From Pseudomonas viridiflava (GTDB lineage: Bacteria; Pseudomonadota; Gammaproteobacteria; Pseudomonadales; Pseudomonadaceae): a DNA stretch of 64,000 nt. The notes beneath the pieces were generated by a model. It worked only from the letters and a program-made list of their open reading frames with translations. It searched no databases and had not been told where the DNA came from. Below are positions 63,573 to 64,000 of this stretch, piece after piece. Made by a program: the position numbers and the translations under genes. The stretch spans positions 62,001 to 126,000 of the forward strand of contig NZ_UTBZ01000026.1 of assembly GCF_900580865.1 (NCBI RefSeq), written 5' to 3'. The first letter of the stretch is position 1. Each line of letters starts with the position of its first letter.

Positions 63573-63619
63573 GCTGTCACTCCTTGCCCTGTTCTCGAAA
63601 ATTGAAAGTCAGATACAAA

Positions 63620-63639
63620 ACCGGCCCCTCAGGGCCGGT
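63620..63639 (-). terminator. Terminator after purF
   Basis: Arms ACCGGCCC and GGGCCGGT around a four-base loop, followed on the minus strand by TTTTG. Confidence 0.75.
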
Positions 63640-63645
63640 AGAAAC

Positions 63646-64000
63646 TCAGTTGTTGTACAGATCGATGATCGCACTGACCGCTTGGGTCTTGACCTTCGAG
63701 GCATCGTTGCGTGCCTGCTCGATCTTGTCCAGGTAAGCCTCGTCGACGTCGCCGGTGACGTACTTGCCGTCAAATACCGCGCAATCGAAGTTCTCGATCT
63801 TGATCTTGCCGCCACCGACCGCTTCGATCAAGTCAGGCAGATCCTGATAGATCAGCCAGTCAGCGCCGATCAGATCCGCGACGTCCTGAGTCGAACGGTT
63901 GTGTGCGATCAGCTCGTGCGCGCTCGGCATGTCGATGCCGTACACGTTCGGGAAGCGTACCGCTGGGGCTGCCGAGCAGAAGTAGACGTTTTTCGCGCCG
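63646..64000 (-). CDS. purF: Amidophosphoribosyltransferase, C-terminal part (runs off the window)
   Basis: About 117 C-terminal residues; the reading frame is open to the window edge and continues beyond it. NVYFCSAAPAVRFPNVYGID and MPSAHELIAHNR are typical of PurF, as is the ENFDCAVFDGKYVTGDV end. First step of purine synthesis. purF-metZ is the usual Pseudomonas order. Confidence 0.93.
   Translation of the reverse strand, partial: GAKNVYFCSAAPAVRFPNVYGIDMPSAHELIAHNRSTQDVADLIGADWLIYQDLPDLIEAVGGGKIKIENFDCAVFDGKYVTGDVDEAYLDKIEQARNDASKVKTQAVSAIIDLYNN

Overview
The window is a Pseudomonas chromosome segment, most like the P. fluorescens group. This rests on gene content and order: thrS-infC-rpmI-rplT-pheS-pheT-ihfA-MerR ending at tRNA-Pro(GGG), the 64-residue CsrA paralogue RsmE, a DUF1654-endA pair, purF-metZ, and the REP-type hairpins of fluorescent pseudomonads. 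Species cannot be fixed from the sequence alone.

Positions 1 to about 30.2 kb are the integrase-proximal part of a lambdoid (P22/lambda-style) prophage; the distal part, where tail genes are expected, lies beyond the left edge. Int and Xis (28.7-30.0 kb) abut tRNA-Pro(GGG), the likely attachment site. Next come an accessory block (21-28 kb), an immI-like control region with Mnt-like and Arc-like ribbon-helix-helix repressors and a Rha/KilAC antirepressor (19.2-21.0 kb), and an immC-like region with a short CI-like repressor, Cro-like and CII-like proteins (17.9-19.1 kb). Leftward early genes give an O-type initiator with internal iterons, DnaC and DnaB, then a Q-like antiterminator. The late operon runs leftward: holin, Rz/Rz1, a metallopeptidase, terminase subunits, portal, MuF-like head protein, scaffold, major capsid protein and neck proteins. 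Cargo genes sit in the classic spots: between Q and the lysis genes, inside the head operon, and in the int-side block.

The int-side block is the most promising place for an undescribed system. A three-gene leftward operon (25.98-27.83 kb) encodes a STAS plus HATPase protein, a DUF4325 STAS-like protein and a one-helix membrane protein, which looks like a partner-switching module. A rightward cluster (23.56-25.21 kb) encodes a small membrane coiled-coil protein, a Pol-beta-type nucleotidyltransferase and a small unknown protein. Envelope-directed cargo proteins (a three-repeat secreted protein and two lipoproteins) and a DUF2971 gene with its own terminator are also present.

From 30.2 kb on the chromosome is host core genome: the translation operon (30.3-37.6 kb); a small exported protein, a cold-shock protein and small genes (37.9-40.0 kb); a ribose operon rbsBACRKD with an exported nucleoside hydrolase (40.0-47.0 kb); periplasmic asparaginase/glutaminase with an FNR/ANR-like site; an SOS-box-linked DUF1654-endA operon; a siderophore-interacting reductase; rsmE; tRNA-Val(GAC); a PuuB-like oxidase; a membrane-exported molybdenum hydroxylase with 2Fe-2S, cytochrome c and XdhC partners (54.9-60.5 kb); a tRNA-Asp, tRNA-Asp, tRNA-Val(TAC) cluster; and an SDR gene, metZ and the 3' part of purF at the right edge.
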